From Mortierella sp. BCC40632 (taxonomy: Eukaryota; Mortierellomycota; Mortierellomycetes; Mortierellales; Mortierellaceae), in NCBI GenBank assembly GCA_011634665.1, contig WAEK01000021.1, positions 608,501 to 672,500 on the forward strand: a stretch of DNA of 64,000 nt. Reading direction: 5' to 3'. The notes beneath the pieces are model-generated. The model searched no databases. It was not told the origin of the DNA and saw only the letters and a list, made by a program, of their open reading frames with translations. This document shows, in pieces, positions 33,877-45,904 of the stretch. A program made the position numbers and the translations under genes. Positions within the stretch are counted from its first letter, which is position 1, and each line of letters starts with the position of its first letter.

Positions 33877-34404
33877 TTTTTAAATAGTGTCTTGAGCATT
33901 AGAGCAAAGGAAGATCAAAAGGTTACCGTCTTCACATGGATCTTTATCATTGTCTGGTTGGGATCCGCGGTTGTCACCGTCAACGCCAAGCTTCTTGGTG
34001 GCAGAGTGTACGTATAATTTGATATTTCTGAAAACGGGACCTTGAGTGAATGATAGGTGACCAAAAGAAAAAGAAAAAGAAAAAGAAAGAAAAAAAGAAG
34101 CTAATTTAAATGTTCTAACCTACTGGGGTCCTGCCTTTATTTTTAAATGAAAAATAGTTCTTTTTTCCAGAGTGTGTGTGTGCTCGGATACTGTTTGTTC
34201 CCTTTAGTGCTTGTTAGCATTGTCTCGGTAGTGGTGCCTAGCATCTATATCCGATTGCCTCTTTGTGGAGTCGCCTTTGCATGGGCTTCCTGGGCTTCGA
34301 TTGGATTTTTGTCGGACTCGAATCTTGCAAATCGCCGCGCTCTCGGGGTGTATCCTCTGTTTCTATTTTACTTTATCATCACTTGGATCATCCTTATCTC
34401 ATAA
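32897..34404 (+). CDS. YIP4: Yip1-family Golgi membrane protein (YIPF6/Yip4 type)
   Basis: Yip1-family proteins bind Rab/Ypt GTPases and act in ER-Golgi traffic. Five exons (32897-33247, 33449-33527, 33664-33706, 33888-34007, 34158-34404) encode 279 residues with consistent phases. The first 115 residues are Ser/Pro/Gly-rich and cytosolic, with a Ser/Gly run. Then come the family texts LRNVGSKLKQVLYPKGRK, DWDLWGPLLMCLTLSIVLSI, VVTVNAKLLGGRVSFFQSVC and VLGYCLFPLVLVSIVSVVV, ending in LGVYPLFLFYFIITWIILIS. The DLWGPL and NAKLLGG...FFQSVCVLGYC motifs define the YIPF6/Yip4 branch. Five membrane segments fill the C-terminal half. Intron 3 carries a long CT tract next to the acceptor. The homology is sure; the symbol follows the yeast name. 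Confidence 0.92.
33799..33874. repeat. (CT)n tract in intron 3 of the YIPF6-like gene
   Basis: About 38 CT units end about 13 bases before the acceptor at 33886-33887, so the microsatellite forms the whole polypyrimidine tract. Confidence 0.95.
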
Positions 34405-34644
34405 AAAAATGGATCAGGGGAGGGGGCTGAGGTTGTGGACCTTTGGATACCGTTGTAGGAGAAGCATGGGGCCAATTAAGCAATATAACCTTGGTTAGGA
34501 ATACACATTTTAGGTACAACTCGAATGGATCTTTTTTTTCCCTGCTCTTTTTTAAATTGGCGAAGATAATCATGGGCTGTGCCCTCACTGCCCCATCCCA
34601 CCCCTCCTCCGCGGAGACTAACCGTACTAGTTATGATCTGATGA

Positions 34645-35410
34645 CTATTCAGACGGTGTAGTCATCTTTTTAATGACATTCTTGACCAGCTCAGGAAAGT
34701 CATCTTGTCTGGTGAAATGGCCACGGTTTGGCAGCTCGATGTATTCGACGTCGGCAATCTTGCTTTTTACATATCGCTGCTCTTCTATGGGGACCGAATG
34801 GTCGTTTGGGCTTGCTAAAGCAAAAGGTTAGAAAGAGAGTGCTGCATTGACACCTTCATCCCTTGGCTTGAAAGCCGGTATGCCTATGACCCAGCAAGAG
34901 CTTACAAAACTGAATAATCCACTTTGCGTTCGCAGAGATTGCATCCCAGTTCCAAGGACGGTTAAAGTATCCTGACTCTCTCTACAGGAAATCATGATCT
35001 ATGTTAGTTACACACGATTTTTCATCGAAGAAGATCAGCATTGATATTAGTAGAATGTTGACCCTTACCTCTGAGGTGTCTCCAAGGTCAGAATGGTAAG
35101 CGCTGACAAGGACCACTCCCAACACTTTCCTTGTCTCGATGTATCTCATGGCAGCGGCGGCACCCGTGCTATGGCCAATAATAACATCCTTCTCACCCAG
35201 CTCTAGTTTGTTCTCCATGTAGTCAATCCAGATATTTTCGTGGGCGTCGATGGGATCAGGAAAGGTGCGGAGGATGCCTCCACCAGGAAACAAGGGCCTT
35301 CCGTCCTTGCTGTTCTTGGCCTCTGTGAGGGCAGCAATGGCCGAGGGATACCACATGGATGTCTCGACATGGTCGTTGTAATTTCCGGGAATAAGTGCAA
35401 TGCGTGACAT
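34645..35410 (-). CDS. RBBP9: RBBP9/YdeN-type serine hydrolase
   Basis: Three exons on the minus strand (35410-35069, 34981-34906, 34814-34645) encode 195 residues, close to human RBBP9 (186). This is a minimal alpha/beta hydrolase. The nucleophile Ser81 sits in VIIGHSTGAAAAMRYIE, the acid is probably Asp144 in SSPNDHSVP, and the base is His172 in LPNRGHFTR. The N-terminus RIALIPGNYNDHVETSMWYP and the PDPIDAHENIWIDYM loop are typical of the family. Members are cytosolic esterases or peptidases; the natural substrate is mostly unknown and cannot be inferred here. The 3' end converges with the YIPF6-like gene 240 bases away, and the 5' end shares a 403-base promoter with NUP192. Confidence 0.9.
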
Positions 35411-35813
35411 GGAGGAATAAAAGCCGTGGGAGACTAGGAGGTTAAGAAAAAGAGATGCTAGAGACTCTCTCTCTCTCTTCCCTCCCTTTTAATTTTTTTT
35501 TTTTTTTCAAACGCGTATCGGCGAATGCCCCTTAATGACACATCCACTCTGCTTTCGACCTCTCAAATCTCAAAGGCACGTAAACACAACTTGATCGGCC
35601 CTTTGTCCATCCATCCATCTCTTCTCCTTCGCTTACCTTTTTGCTTATCCCCTCCATTCCCTCCCCATCTATTCTCCACACCGAGCCAACAGATCGGATC
35701 TGGAATAGTTGGCCCCTCCATCGCCAGGACGACACTAAAAGGCCGCCCTCAGTGACACGCGTGCGAAGACATCTGACCGAATCCGTCGTCTCGCCCTCAC
35801 TCTTTCGCTTGCC
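35411..35813. promoter_or_regulatory. Divergent promoter between the RBBP9-like gene and NUP192
   Basis: 403 bases between the two start codons. It contains two ACGCGT hexamers (35511-35516 and 35757-35762), the MluI cell-cycle box recognised by MBF-type factors in ascomycete yeasts. Whether such control exists in this fungus is unknown. Confidence 0.4.
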
Positions 35814-38800
35814 ATGGAACCTCAATGGACCCCCAAGTTCGAGGACCTTTCTAGAAATGTCTTGAGCGCTTCTCATTCTCAATCACACGACTATGTTTCC
35901 GGAGTCTGTCACGAACTAGAGGCTAGCAGGGCAGCGATATATTCTGTTCTCGAGACCCCGCCACTCAATGCTGGACACAGAGCCCAGCTTAAGCTCGGTA
36001 CGAAATCAGGCTTTATATCTCTGCTTTTTTTATTTTTTTTTTTTTTTTTTTTTTTGTCGCGAGTATTCAAAGGAAAAAAAAAAAAAAAAAAAAAAAAAAA
36101 AGGAAAAAAAGAAAGAAGGAAGGGGGGAAAAAAAGAAGGAAAGAAAGAAAAGGGAGAGAGAGAAGGAAAGAGTAAAACTTTTCTAACAAAAATAGGTCCT
36201 TCGTATCTTCACTCTTACAGGTTCACCAATCATCGATGGACGAGTTCAAACGGTGAATGAGCAGTTTATCACAGACGCGATCCTGCTGTCGGATCAATTG
36301 GAGATGGACGAGTATGCTGCGGCGTCTCTGTTGCGATATGGTCTCCAGGAAATGGCCAAGTTTGACCGAAGCGCGGTCGAGACTGCCATTATTCTTTTCC
36401 ACCGCGAGAGAGTCGCGCTCCTTCACACCATCTACACCATCCTCGATACATCTCGTTCCTACAACTCCCCAACACTCTTCAGCAGGAATATTGCGCCCTT
36501 CCGAGATGACCTCTTGAATTCTGGAAAGGGAAGACTGGCCGAAAAGGCGCTGGCCATGATTGAAAAGTTGGACAAGAAGACAACGTCTTTGAAGAACTCG
36601 ATCTCAGAAACTTCGGCATTGGTCCAGCAAATCGGAATCGCCATCAACGAGGATCGCCTCGACTTTATCAAACAGGAGCGCGCATGGCTGGCTACACTTC
36701 TCTTTACCATTGGGTTCTATCACGAATTTTCCAGTGCTGTTTTGAAGTCTGCCATTACGACTCTGAAAAAAATGAACCTCTCCGACCCTATCACCATCCA
36801 TCTCACAGCGGCTGTCATGGCAGCTCTTGAGATCTCGCCAGAACATATGGCCATCAGAGGAAGAGCCGATGATGCATCCCCTGCATACATGACTGAGGCA
36901 TCATTCATCCCTGAGTACGCTCGACTCATCACAGATAACAACTGGACCGTCCCAGCAATCCAATCAGCGGTCTTGCTCCAGTTCTGTCTCTGCATTGGAA
37001 ACGCTTACAATGGCCGTCGAGATGGACTGACAGAAGAGGAGCTTCAAAGTGTGGCCGAGAAGGCTGTTGCAGCAGATGCATTCCAGTTCATTGCCAACTA
37101 CATTCTTGGCTTCAAGTCCCAGGTTGTTATCAATGGAAAGCAATTCGAGGTCCCTTTCGAGCTTTCCAGTGCGTCCCTCGGTCTCGTTGACCAGAATGCT
37201 GATGGCTTTGATACGACCATTGGAAAACCAGTTGCAGCCCAGATGAGCGCAGTGATGCAAGACGGAGTCATTGGCCTCTTGGAACTCTTTATCCGCGATC
37301 TCAACATTTCCATGCTTCCTCTCCTTCGCAAGATCAAGCACAGAGAGGAGGACATGGCCTTCCATCACAACTCTCACCGCCAGTCACACCCACATACCAG
37401 CTCACCAGCTCCAAGGAACGACCTCGAGGCATTGTTCACTGTCATCTCGCTCGTATACAAGGATAGACCAGAGGCAGGAATCCGTTTCTGGCCCATTGAC
37501 GATGATCGCCAGTACAAGTTCTTGAAGCTGGGAGTCGACTGCAAGAACTCGGCGCGCGCTTATTTCGACATGTTGGGTTCGCTTGCGACAGGTGCTCAGT
37601 GTGCCCACTCGGCCTACGAATTCTTGAAGAGCAACGGAGGTCGATATGGCACTCAAAGCTCTACAGCCCCTGTGACTCTGTGCTCATGGGTGAAGCTCTT
37701 TGAGGCAATTGAATTCTACACCAACACCTTGAACCTGGCTGCTGCGGACGGAGGCAAGGTCGAAAAGATCCGACCCGAAGAAGAGGAGGTCCTCAAGTCT
37801 TTTCTCCGACTCTTGGCCACTGTTGCAAAGTACTCACCTGTGGATCGGACAGCCATGAATGACTCCAAACAGTTCAGGGTCGTCCATGCTCTGTTGCGGT
37901 TCTTTATTTGTCCTATTTCTGTGGATCTGAAAGCTTGCATTCTCGACACGATTGCTGCTTTTGCTGCACCTTCGACCGTTGGTGGTGACTCGGCAAGCCT
38001 TGTGTGGGAATTCATGGAGCAGGCAAGAATCCTTCCCAAGGCCTACAATGCAGCACAACCCGAGCAGCCCCAGTTGAGCAACGAGCAAACCCCCATCGCA
38101 AACACCACCGCTCGCTCAGATAACCAGAATCTGGACTCTGGTATTGGTTACGACATTGATGAGATTGAAGCTGCCAATGAGGTTTACCCAGAGACGATTG
38201 CCTTTACACGACTTTTGAGCTCACTTGTGCAAGTTCCTGCTGATCCTGAAGACTTTATTTCCGGGGGATCGCCTTCTATTCCTGCTCAACTTGGATCCAA
38301 CTATCGTCAGCCAGGCATCATCCCCTATATTCGCTTTATCTTGGAGAGGATCTTTGTCAAGGCTTTGAACCGGCCTTATCGCGTTGCCAACGAAAAGTGG
38401 AAGGTCATTGATGCATGCTTGGGCCTCATGGAGAGATGTCTGTTGTCGTTTGATATCGGATCGTTCATCTTGGGTGACCTGTACAAGAAGAACCAGGACC
38501 AACTTACACTGGAAGCTCAAAAGAACAACGCTATTCGAGCTTCACTTCATCCAGCATTTGAGATTCTGAAGCGTCTTTTGTCAGGCGGTGATGTCTTGAG
38601 AGAGCTTCTCAGAGTCCTTGCCACTGGCGTTGACACTCTCAACAAGGAGGATGCTTCGACGCCTTGTCTCAAATCTTCAATCATCAAGGCCTTCAGGATT
38701 TTGACCAAGACTATGCAACTTCAGGATGTCTTTATGGAGTATATTGTGCAGGTTCTCCTGACGACAAGGAACAAGGATGCATCTCTTTCGTCTTTGGCGC

Positions 38801-41580
38801 CCATCGAGGAGCACCTCGCCTACAGCAACTCTTCGATTGTGGACATTGCTTGCTATATCAACTGTGAAGTCAGCAACGAAATCTGCTCGCTCGCCATCGA
38901 GGTGCTGGATCGACTCTCAGCCTCGCCAGTGTTTACAAACGGCCTGGCTAGCAGGGGCGCAGCAGTGAACCGACTCGTACGACTTCTCGAGTCCTCCACA
39001 CGATCCAACCAGGTCCTCTATGGTTTTGTTCAAAAGATGTCCACCGAGGATGATGAGGAGGCATTCGAGTTTGGCGCACCACAGGTGGACGGTTCAATGG
39101 CTGTCGACCGACTTGGAGCTCGTGGTGCAGCACCATTGAAGATGAACTTTTCAGGACCTGGTATTACAGGATCTACTATCCGTCTTCAAATCATGCGTCT
39201 TCTCCTTGATAACCTCGACGAGTCTAGGAGTATCCCTTCCATCGCCCACTTTTTGCTTGGCTTCCCAACAGGATCCAAGAACAGGGGTTCTGAGGACGTT
39301 GATATCCTTGCAAGTCTCACTTCTATGACCACTCTCCACGTTATCCTGAATCTTCTCAGGAGAGGAATTGACGACCAAGATTCCGAGCTGGATAACCCCG
39401 AGTCAGGCCCACTCTATATTACACATCCTCAGTTGGCTGAAAGGTGTCATGAACTTGTCTACCGCCTCTGCTCAGAGCCTCAGACGACTTCACCTATGAT
39501 GCGCTACCTCAGAACGCGCGAGGCCTTCTTTTACCGGAACTTGCGTGCGCTGCCCATCCGTTTTGAAGAGGGACTCTCTGGAAATCATGGATTGCTCACT
39601 CGTTTGGATGGTTCATGGCTCCGAGTCAACTTTTTCCATCTTCTTTCCCAGATGTACCAGCGCTCGTGGGTGATGCGTACAGCAGCTTTGGAGCTCTACG
39701 CTGCCTGTGATACAAAGCAACGTCGCGAGGCTGTGAATCTGCTTTCGCTCCTTTATAGCACCACCAATAATGCATGGGAGACGAATGAGGATGATTTTAT
39801 GTACTCGATTTCAAAGTCTAAGGACGGAAGCCTAGTCCAACCTCGTATGAAGATTCTGGAACTCTTGGACTCGCTCGACTTTGCATGGAGTGATGATTTG
39901 AAGGTGAAGGACATGGATCGGTATTACTTTGCAGATGTCTCTGAGGATTCGTGTATTGTCAAGGATGAGAACGGAGTCGAAGTTATTGATGTCCGCAAGG
40001 TGTTCAGTCTTCTTGTGAACAGAAAGACTCAGTTGGAGAGTGAGAATATGATCTCGGGAGCTGGTCATAATGCTGCAGCACATACAGAGATGGAGGCCAT
40101 CCTTGAGCAATGTGTTGCCCGTAACCATGCCAGGAAATTCGAGTTTGCTCGCAGAGCAGCATTTGAGTCTTGGCGGGAGCTTGTGGAGATCAGTTTGGGA
40201 CCTGGATTTGATCTTTTGAATGTTGCTCAACGGGAACCTATGCTCTATGATCTCCTTGAGGCCGTTCTCTCAAAGATCCAGGGTGACTGTCCTGTTGATG
40301 TGGCCACCATCCTGAGCAAGACTGCGCTTTGTGTCATTCAACGACTTCGATCGGATCACTTCCGTCAATTCATTTTCCAGGCCACCTCAACAGATCCGAG
40401 TGAGATTGATGTTCGTCTGCCTGCAGAGCGTCTCCAGCGCGTTGCCCTGAGTATCATTAATTGTATTCTCCGGGCGAGCAACTCCACGTCTCGCTGCAAC
40501 TTGTATGCTACTCTATCCAACTACTTTCAATACACTCGAGCAGAAGGAGATACTCACAGGAGTGTACGACATACCCTTTCCAAGCGTCTTCACCACTCTG
40601 TCAATGGAAACTTTTCGGCGCAAGGACGGACTAATGGAGAGAGAGATGTCCGAGAGGCATTGGAGCTAGGAAACCGAGTTCTTGTTTCAGAAGCTGGCGA
40701 TCGGTTACTGGATGTTATTTGCAAGGATGCCTCGGATGTGGATCAAGTATGCAAGATTGCAGCATTCACGCTCTTGAACACGCTCTATGGATTGTTTGAG
40801 CAGGAGGTGACGAACAGGGTGTTGATGCATTTGGTGCAACGTAATTACCTGAAGCATTTTATTGAGATTATGGCACGAGAGGATCTTGAGCTTCAAGCGA
40901 GTGTCAAGGGTCGAGTGAGTCGAGTTCCGATCGTGAATGAGACCAGGATGACGCTCTTCCTTCGGATTGCTCAACGTCGTGATGGAGCGGAGCAGTTGCT
41001 TGAGTATGGTTTCTTTGATGTGCTTACCAACTCTTCTTCGGTGATTGATATGCGTACCAACCTCGACAACTCTGGTAATTTTTTTTTTTTTTTATATATT
41101 TTGTGTCGTGGGAATGGAAAGATTTGATATTAATATGCGACATTATTTTTCCTCTCTCTCTCTCTCTCTCTCTCGATATAGATTTTGGTCCTTTTGAACA
41201 AACGGAGAGCAACCGATACCATAACATTGTGTACCCAATGTTGCAAGTTGCAGTCGCAGTCTTGTCAAATCTTGGACGGAATCATCGCACTGCCACCAAC
41301 AAGGTAATTCTTTACAACTTTTTTTTTTTTTTTTTTGTAGTGATGATGATTTTGAATGAAGCTAATATTAACTCGTATGGCTGCTAAAAAAAAAAAAAAA
41401 AACATGAACCGAAATATCTTTAGGCGGAGCTGTTCGTGACAAACCACCAGGACACTTTTGCTGCAATTCTTCGGGATAATGATGTACCTTCTACAATGAA
41501 TTCTCTCCGAGAGCTTCGTACGGTGACGGCGTTCCTGAATCAACTGGCTAGTCATATCTCTACCAAGGCATCGGTAAGAC

Positions 41581-41617
<37 letters not shown>

Positions 41618-43108
41618 TTATTTTTATTACTTCGAGGATGTGTCTTTGAGATGGACCTCTGAGCATCACCTTTGGAAGCAATTGGCTCACCGACGCCCAC
41701 TTTTGTCCTTGATTGACTATAGTCGGCAGCATCCGTGTTTGGGCCTCTCCACAGCCTTTTGTTGGCATTGATCCCCAAGTACTTCTCAGCGGATCAGTGG
41801 AAACAGAACCTGAAGCCCATCAGTGATGCTGAGAAGCTTTTGGCGAGCATTGTCGCCCCGGCTTTGACAGCCCACACGGGAATGACACTGTTTGAACGGG
41901 ATGCAAGAGGTTTGGCACGCGATATCTGCAAGAACTTGATCTCTTATTGTCAGATCAGCACAGACAAGTCGCGTGGAGCTGGTAAGTTTTTTTTTTTTTT
42001 TTTTTTTTATGGGTAAATCAACCGTTTGAGTTCTATCAGTTCTGAAGGCTATGTTCTGACCTAAAGCATCATTTTACTCTTTTTTCTTTTTTTTAACCTT
42101 GCGGTGTCCAGCTCCTCAACAATTCACACCACTGTTCTCATGGACCATCTCGAGTGTGCCTGGAGCCAATGATACGGCTGCTGTACCATCACTTGCGTCG
42201 CTTGTCCATTATTTGGACCGCACGGCGACAGAGGTACAAGAGTCGCTTGCGCGCCATCAAGAACAGATGACCAAGTTGAGCAACATTACTGCATTGACCT
42301 CGGATGAGAAGCAAGATATTCTGGAGGCTTCGGATGAAGACTATATTGATGAGTTGGCACCAATCCAGAGAGACCAGTTGGCTGTCCAGGTCCTCCAAAA
42401 GATGATCTTGACTTCAACTCAGGAAGTCATGTCTTCACTCTGTAAGTGTTTTTTTTTTAATATTTGTGACGATGTTTTTATCGCCATCAACGGTTTGTTT
42501 GAAGAAAAAAAAAAAAAAAAAACGTACTGACAGGACTGTTATTTGGGAACCAGATCTATTGGAGACGTCTCTAGTGTTGTTCTGGCGCCATCTTGAGTAC
42601 TACCTAGGACAATATGTTGGTGCATTGGATGCTCCAGCAGGTTCATCCCAGTTTGGACTAGGAAACTCTCGATTTGGACACAGCACTCTTGGAAGCTTTG
42701 GTAACCCAATGTCTCTTGGAGGCAACAGTGGCTTCCGTGGCTCCAACTCAGGCTTTGGTGCCTCTTCATCTTCTCCAGCATTTGGTTCAAGTACTAGCCC
42801 GCTGCAACAGAGCCAACTCTCTAAGAACTTTAAGCCTACGCTTGCAGAGGCACAATCTTTGAAGAGAGATGCGGGACATGTTATCAAGCCTATCCTGAAC
42901 CATGTCATGACTTTGGAGCTGGTAAGTTGATTCTTATCCCTCAATTGATATCTTGGTAGCATGTCCTTCTATTCTTGGAAATTGGAGGCTAACTTTTGAC
43001 TATCTCATCCTGTAGACACAGGAACAGTTTGACTGGGATAATAGTGCAAGAAAGAGCTTTATCGAACTTCTAGTTCGACGCATCCGAGCACTTGTGGACC
43101 GCAATTGA
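35814..43108 (+). CDS. NUP192: Nucleoporin Nup192/Nup205, inner-ring scaffold
   Basis: Nup192 (Nup205 in animals) is a huge alpha-solenoid that builds the inner ring of the nuclear pore with Nup93/Nic96 and Nup53. Eight exons (35814-35997, 36221-41074, 41182-41303, 41424-41573, 41723-41981, 42112-42441, 42554-42921, 43016-43108) encode 2,119 residues. The N-terminal text DGRVQTVNEQFITDAILLSD then QLEMDEYAAASLLRYGLQEM matches the family start, and the rest is helical repeat. Exon 2 is 4,854 bases of uninterrupted coding sequence. For exon 7 the acceptor at 42552-42553 was chosen because the nearer AG would create a stop. Exon 7 encodes a Gly/Ser stretch (about 1996-2048) with five FG dipeptides, unusual for a scaffold nucleoporin. 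The size and the N-terminal motif exclude Nup188 with good confidence. Confidence 0.92.
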
Positions 43109-44133
43109 AGAGAAGAGAGAGCCACGATACAGAAGAAGTAGAAAAGAAAGAAGGCCATGCAGGAGTGAATACCAGACACAAGTGAAAAAAAAAAAAAAAA
43201 TAACAAAAAAACATGGCGCATTGGGAAGGCAAAATAAAAAAGCCAAGAGTAAACAAAGCCGGGCTAACCTGAACACACACAGAAGAGTTACTGCACACAA
43301 TTGTGTCTGATTATCGCGAGATCGGGGAGCCACGGCTCAACAAAACATTCTTTTTTTTCCCTTTTGTTCTTCACCCTCGCGAGCTTGACCTTGTGTCCCC
43401 TACTTGCTTGGTGGGGCTATGGAAAGCTTTTTTTTTCTGTTCAGGACAAGCCATCATTGACGATTAGGGGGATGTTCAGCATGGTGGGGGAGAGGAGACA
43501 GGCAAGCAAGAGGCGAGACTAGGGGAGGAGGAGGAGGAGGGAGAAGGAGCGAGGAGAAGTCATTTGTCGAAAGCCTGGCAGCGTTGCTTGGTGGGTGGAG
43601 AATCCCAAGAGACTGAGAAAAAAAAAAAAAAAAAAGAGCGCGTCCGCCCCTCAATCCAAAATTGGTTCAATTAAAAAAGAAAACACTGGACCAGACCAAG
43701 AGGAAGTGGAGGCGCTACTCAGAGCGAAATCCTTTCTCAGATTTCTCACAGGGAGGGACGGTCTGTCTTCTCTATCCGCGCCTCTGTGTCGAACCATCTC
43801 TCTTCCACTTGGCTGCTCTCTCTCTCTTTCCATAGTCGCCTCTGCGCCCTCCGTCCCTGTTCTCCCTGCCTTGTCTTGTCATTGTCGTCGCCGCCCAACA
43901 CCCCCCTCCTCCCTCTCTCTCTCTCTCTCTCCTTCTTTTCCCACCCACTCCTCCAATCCTTGCAATCAATCATTGCTCCTGGAGCCTTGAGAAGGGTCTG
44001 AACCGGGGTTACAGCCAAAACGCAAAAATCGAGAATCAGCCATCGGACAGAAGGCATCCCAAGCAGTTGTCGATCCAGACAGAAGACTCCCTTATCTCCT
44101 TAGGAAACCAGCCAGCTCATCTCATATAGCATC
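43109..44133. other. Intergenic region and CDC6 promoter
   Basis: No gene was recognised. It contains poly(A)/poly(T) runs (43183-43200 and 43618-43636), a GGA tract near 43522-43540 and a CT-rich leader at 43908-43932. No exact ACGCGT was noticed. Confidence 0.45.
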
Positions 44134-45855
44134 ATGACCTCGTTTATTCTTCGAAAGCGTGCTATCGAGTTTTCGGATGATGATGATGATGATTCTCAGG
44201 GTAAATGTCCTCCTCCATTGGTCACAATTTTTTTTTTATTTTTTTATTTTTTTTTTTTTAAATTGTCTCAATCACAGCCGAGATAATCCTAGCCAACTCC
44301 CAATTTTTCTTGTGGGTCGGCAGTGCCCATCATGTCCATTGACAATTGACCATTGCCTTTTTTTTTTTTTTTTTTTTTTTCCCCCCCCATCATCGCTTCC
44401 CTACGTGTCTACGCTTTCACCAGCCTGGCCTTCGACACCTTCGAAGCGTCGGTCCGGTACAGCGGCAGCGTTCTTTAGCCAGTTCAATGATAGACCTGTC
44501 TCTGCACCCAACTTCCAGGAGATTGCTCGGAGACTTGCCGAGGAAGGAAGTGAAGAAAATGACGATGAAGACTCTACTACGTCTCAGAAGCAGGATCGAT
44601 TGCGAGCTATCCGTGCCACCTTCCTTAGCTCTCTCCCAACCCCTTCTTCCTCCAGTGTTCCGTCGCCAACATCCTCGCCCCCAGCTGGACTGCCATTGGG
44701 TCACGAGACCATGACTTCGATTACACCGCCCCGGACGCCAACTCGCAGGAGGAGCACACGTCAGCTGCATCTACAGGAGCAACAGCAACAGCAGCCTGCA
44801 ACGTTGACCAACAGCAAAAACACGCGTCAGTCCGAGTCTAGAAAGGGCGACAACAGCTACCATGGAGAGGAAGACGAGGATAGTGAGAACACTGCCCCGG
44901 AGGATATCTCTTCACCTGGACTCACTACGCCCAAAAAGAAGACCCAGCCCATGGTGCCTGTGACCCCTCCCAGAGCCCTGACACGTTCAGCCTCATCATC
45001 CGCTCTATGCAACAACAACCAAAGCACTGGACTGACCCCAGCCATGAACAGGATGTTGAAGCCCACAAAGACTGTCCTTGAGGGGAATGCAAAGGCAAGA
45101 CGGGCCAGGGCGACCTCTACAGCAGCCTCTTCCTCCACTTTGACCTCTGGATCTTTTGCTCTGGACAATGCGGATCCAAAGGATTCTGAGAATATCGATG
45201 TGAACAGGATCCAGGGTTATTCGACACCAAAGCGACTCCAGCGGACCAAATCCATGGTGGATGAAAATCGTGGTCCCCTGAACAATGTCTCTGCTGGATC
45301 GGCTGTGCTGAAACGCCACATGTCTGACGTGTCTTTGGTGACATCGTCCTCGTCTTCTACTTTACAGTCAGGCTCCAAGGTGCTTGGATACTATCAGGAA
45401 GCCAAAACACTCTTTAGACGAACGACAGAACCCCATCGATTGGTGGGTCGAGCCAGTGAGAGGGAAACGATTCGCAAGTTTTGTGAGGATCATGTGCTGA
45501 CGATGAATTCGGGGTCACTTTATATTTCTGGTCAACCAGGAACGGGCAAGACAGCGTTGTTGAAGGAGGTGATGCGAGAGATGGAACCGGAGATGGAGAT
45601 GGTTGAACATGAGATCAAGGTGGTGATTCTTAACTGTATGGCGATTCAGGATCCGAAACTTGTGTATGTCAAGTTGTTGGAAGAGATGGGTCTCTCTGCT
45701 GAAACCAAGGCCAAGGAAGGGGCCATCAAGACATTGGAGAAGCACTTTCTTGGTGCTAGCAAAGAAAAAGACGATGTTGTGAGTGGTCTTTTAATTCACT
45801 CTTACCATCCTGATGGCTCTTGTATGACTGGGCATCTTTCTTAATTTTTTTTCTT

Positions 45856-45904
<49 letters not shown>

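Noticed and set aside
36253..41127. Many antisense and alternate-frame ORFs of 60-140 codons within NUP192
   Set aside because: They are shadows of one long coding exon and show no family motifs of their own.
42441..42560. Apparent stop at the NUP192 exon 6/7 junction
   Set aside because: The nearer AG makes TGA, but the AG at 42552-42553 gives an in-frame, family-like continuation.
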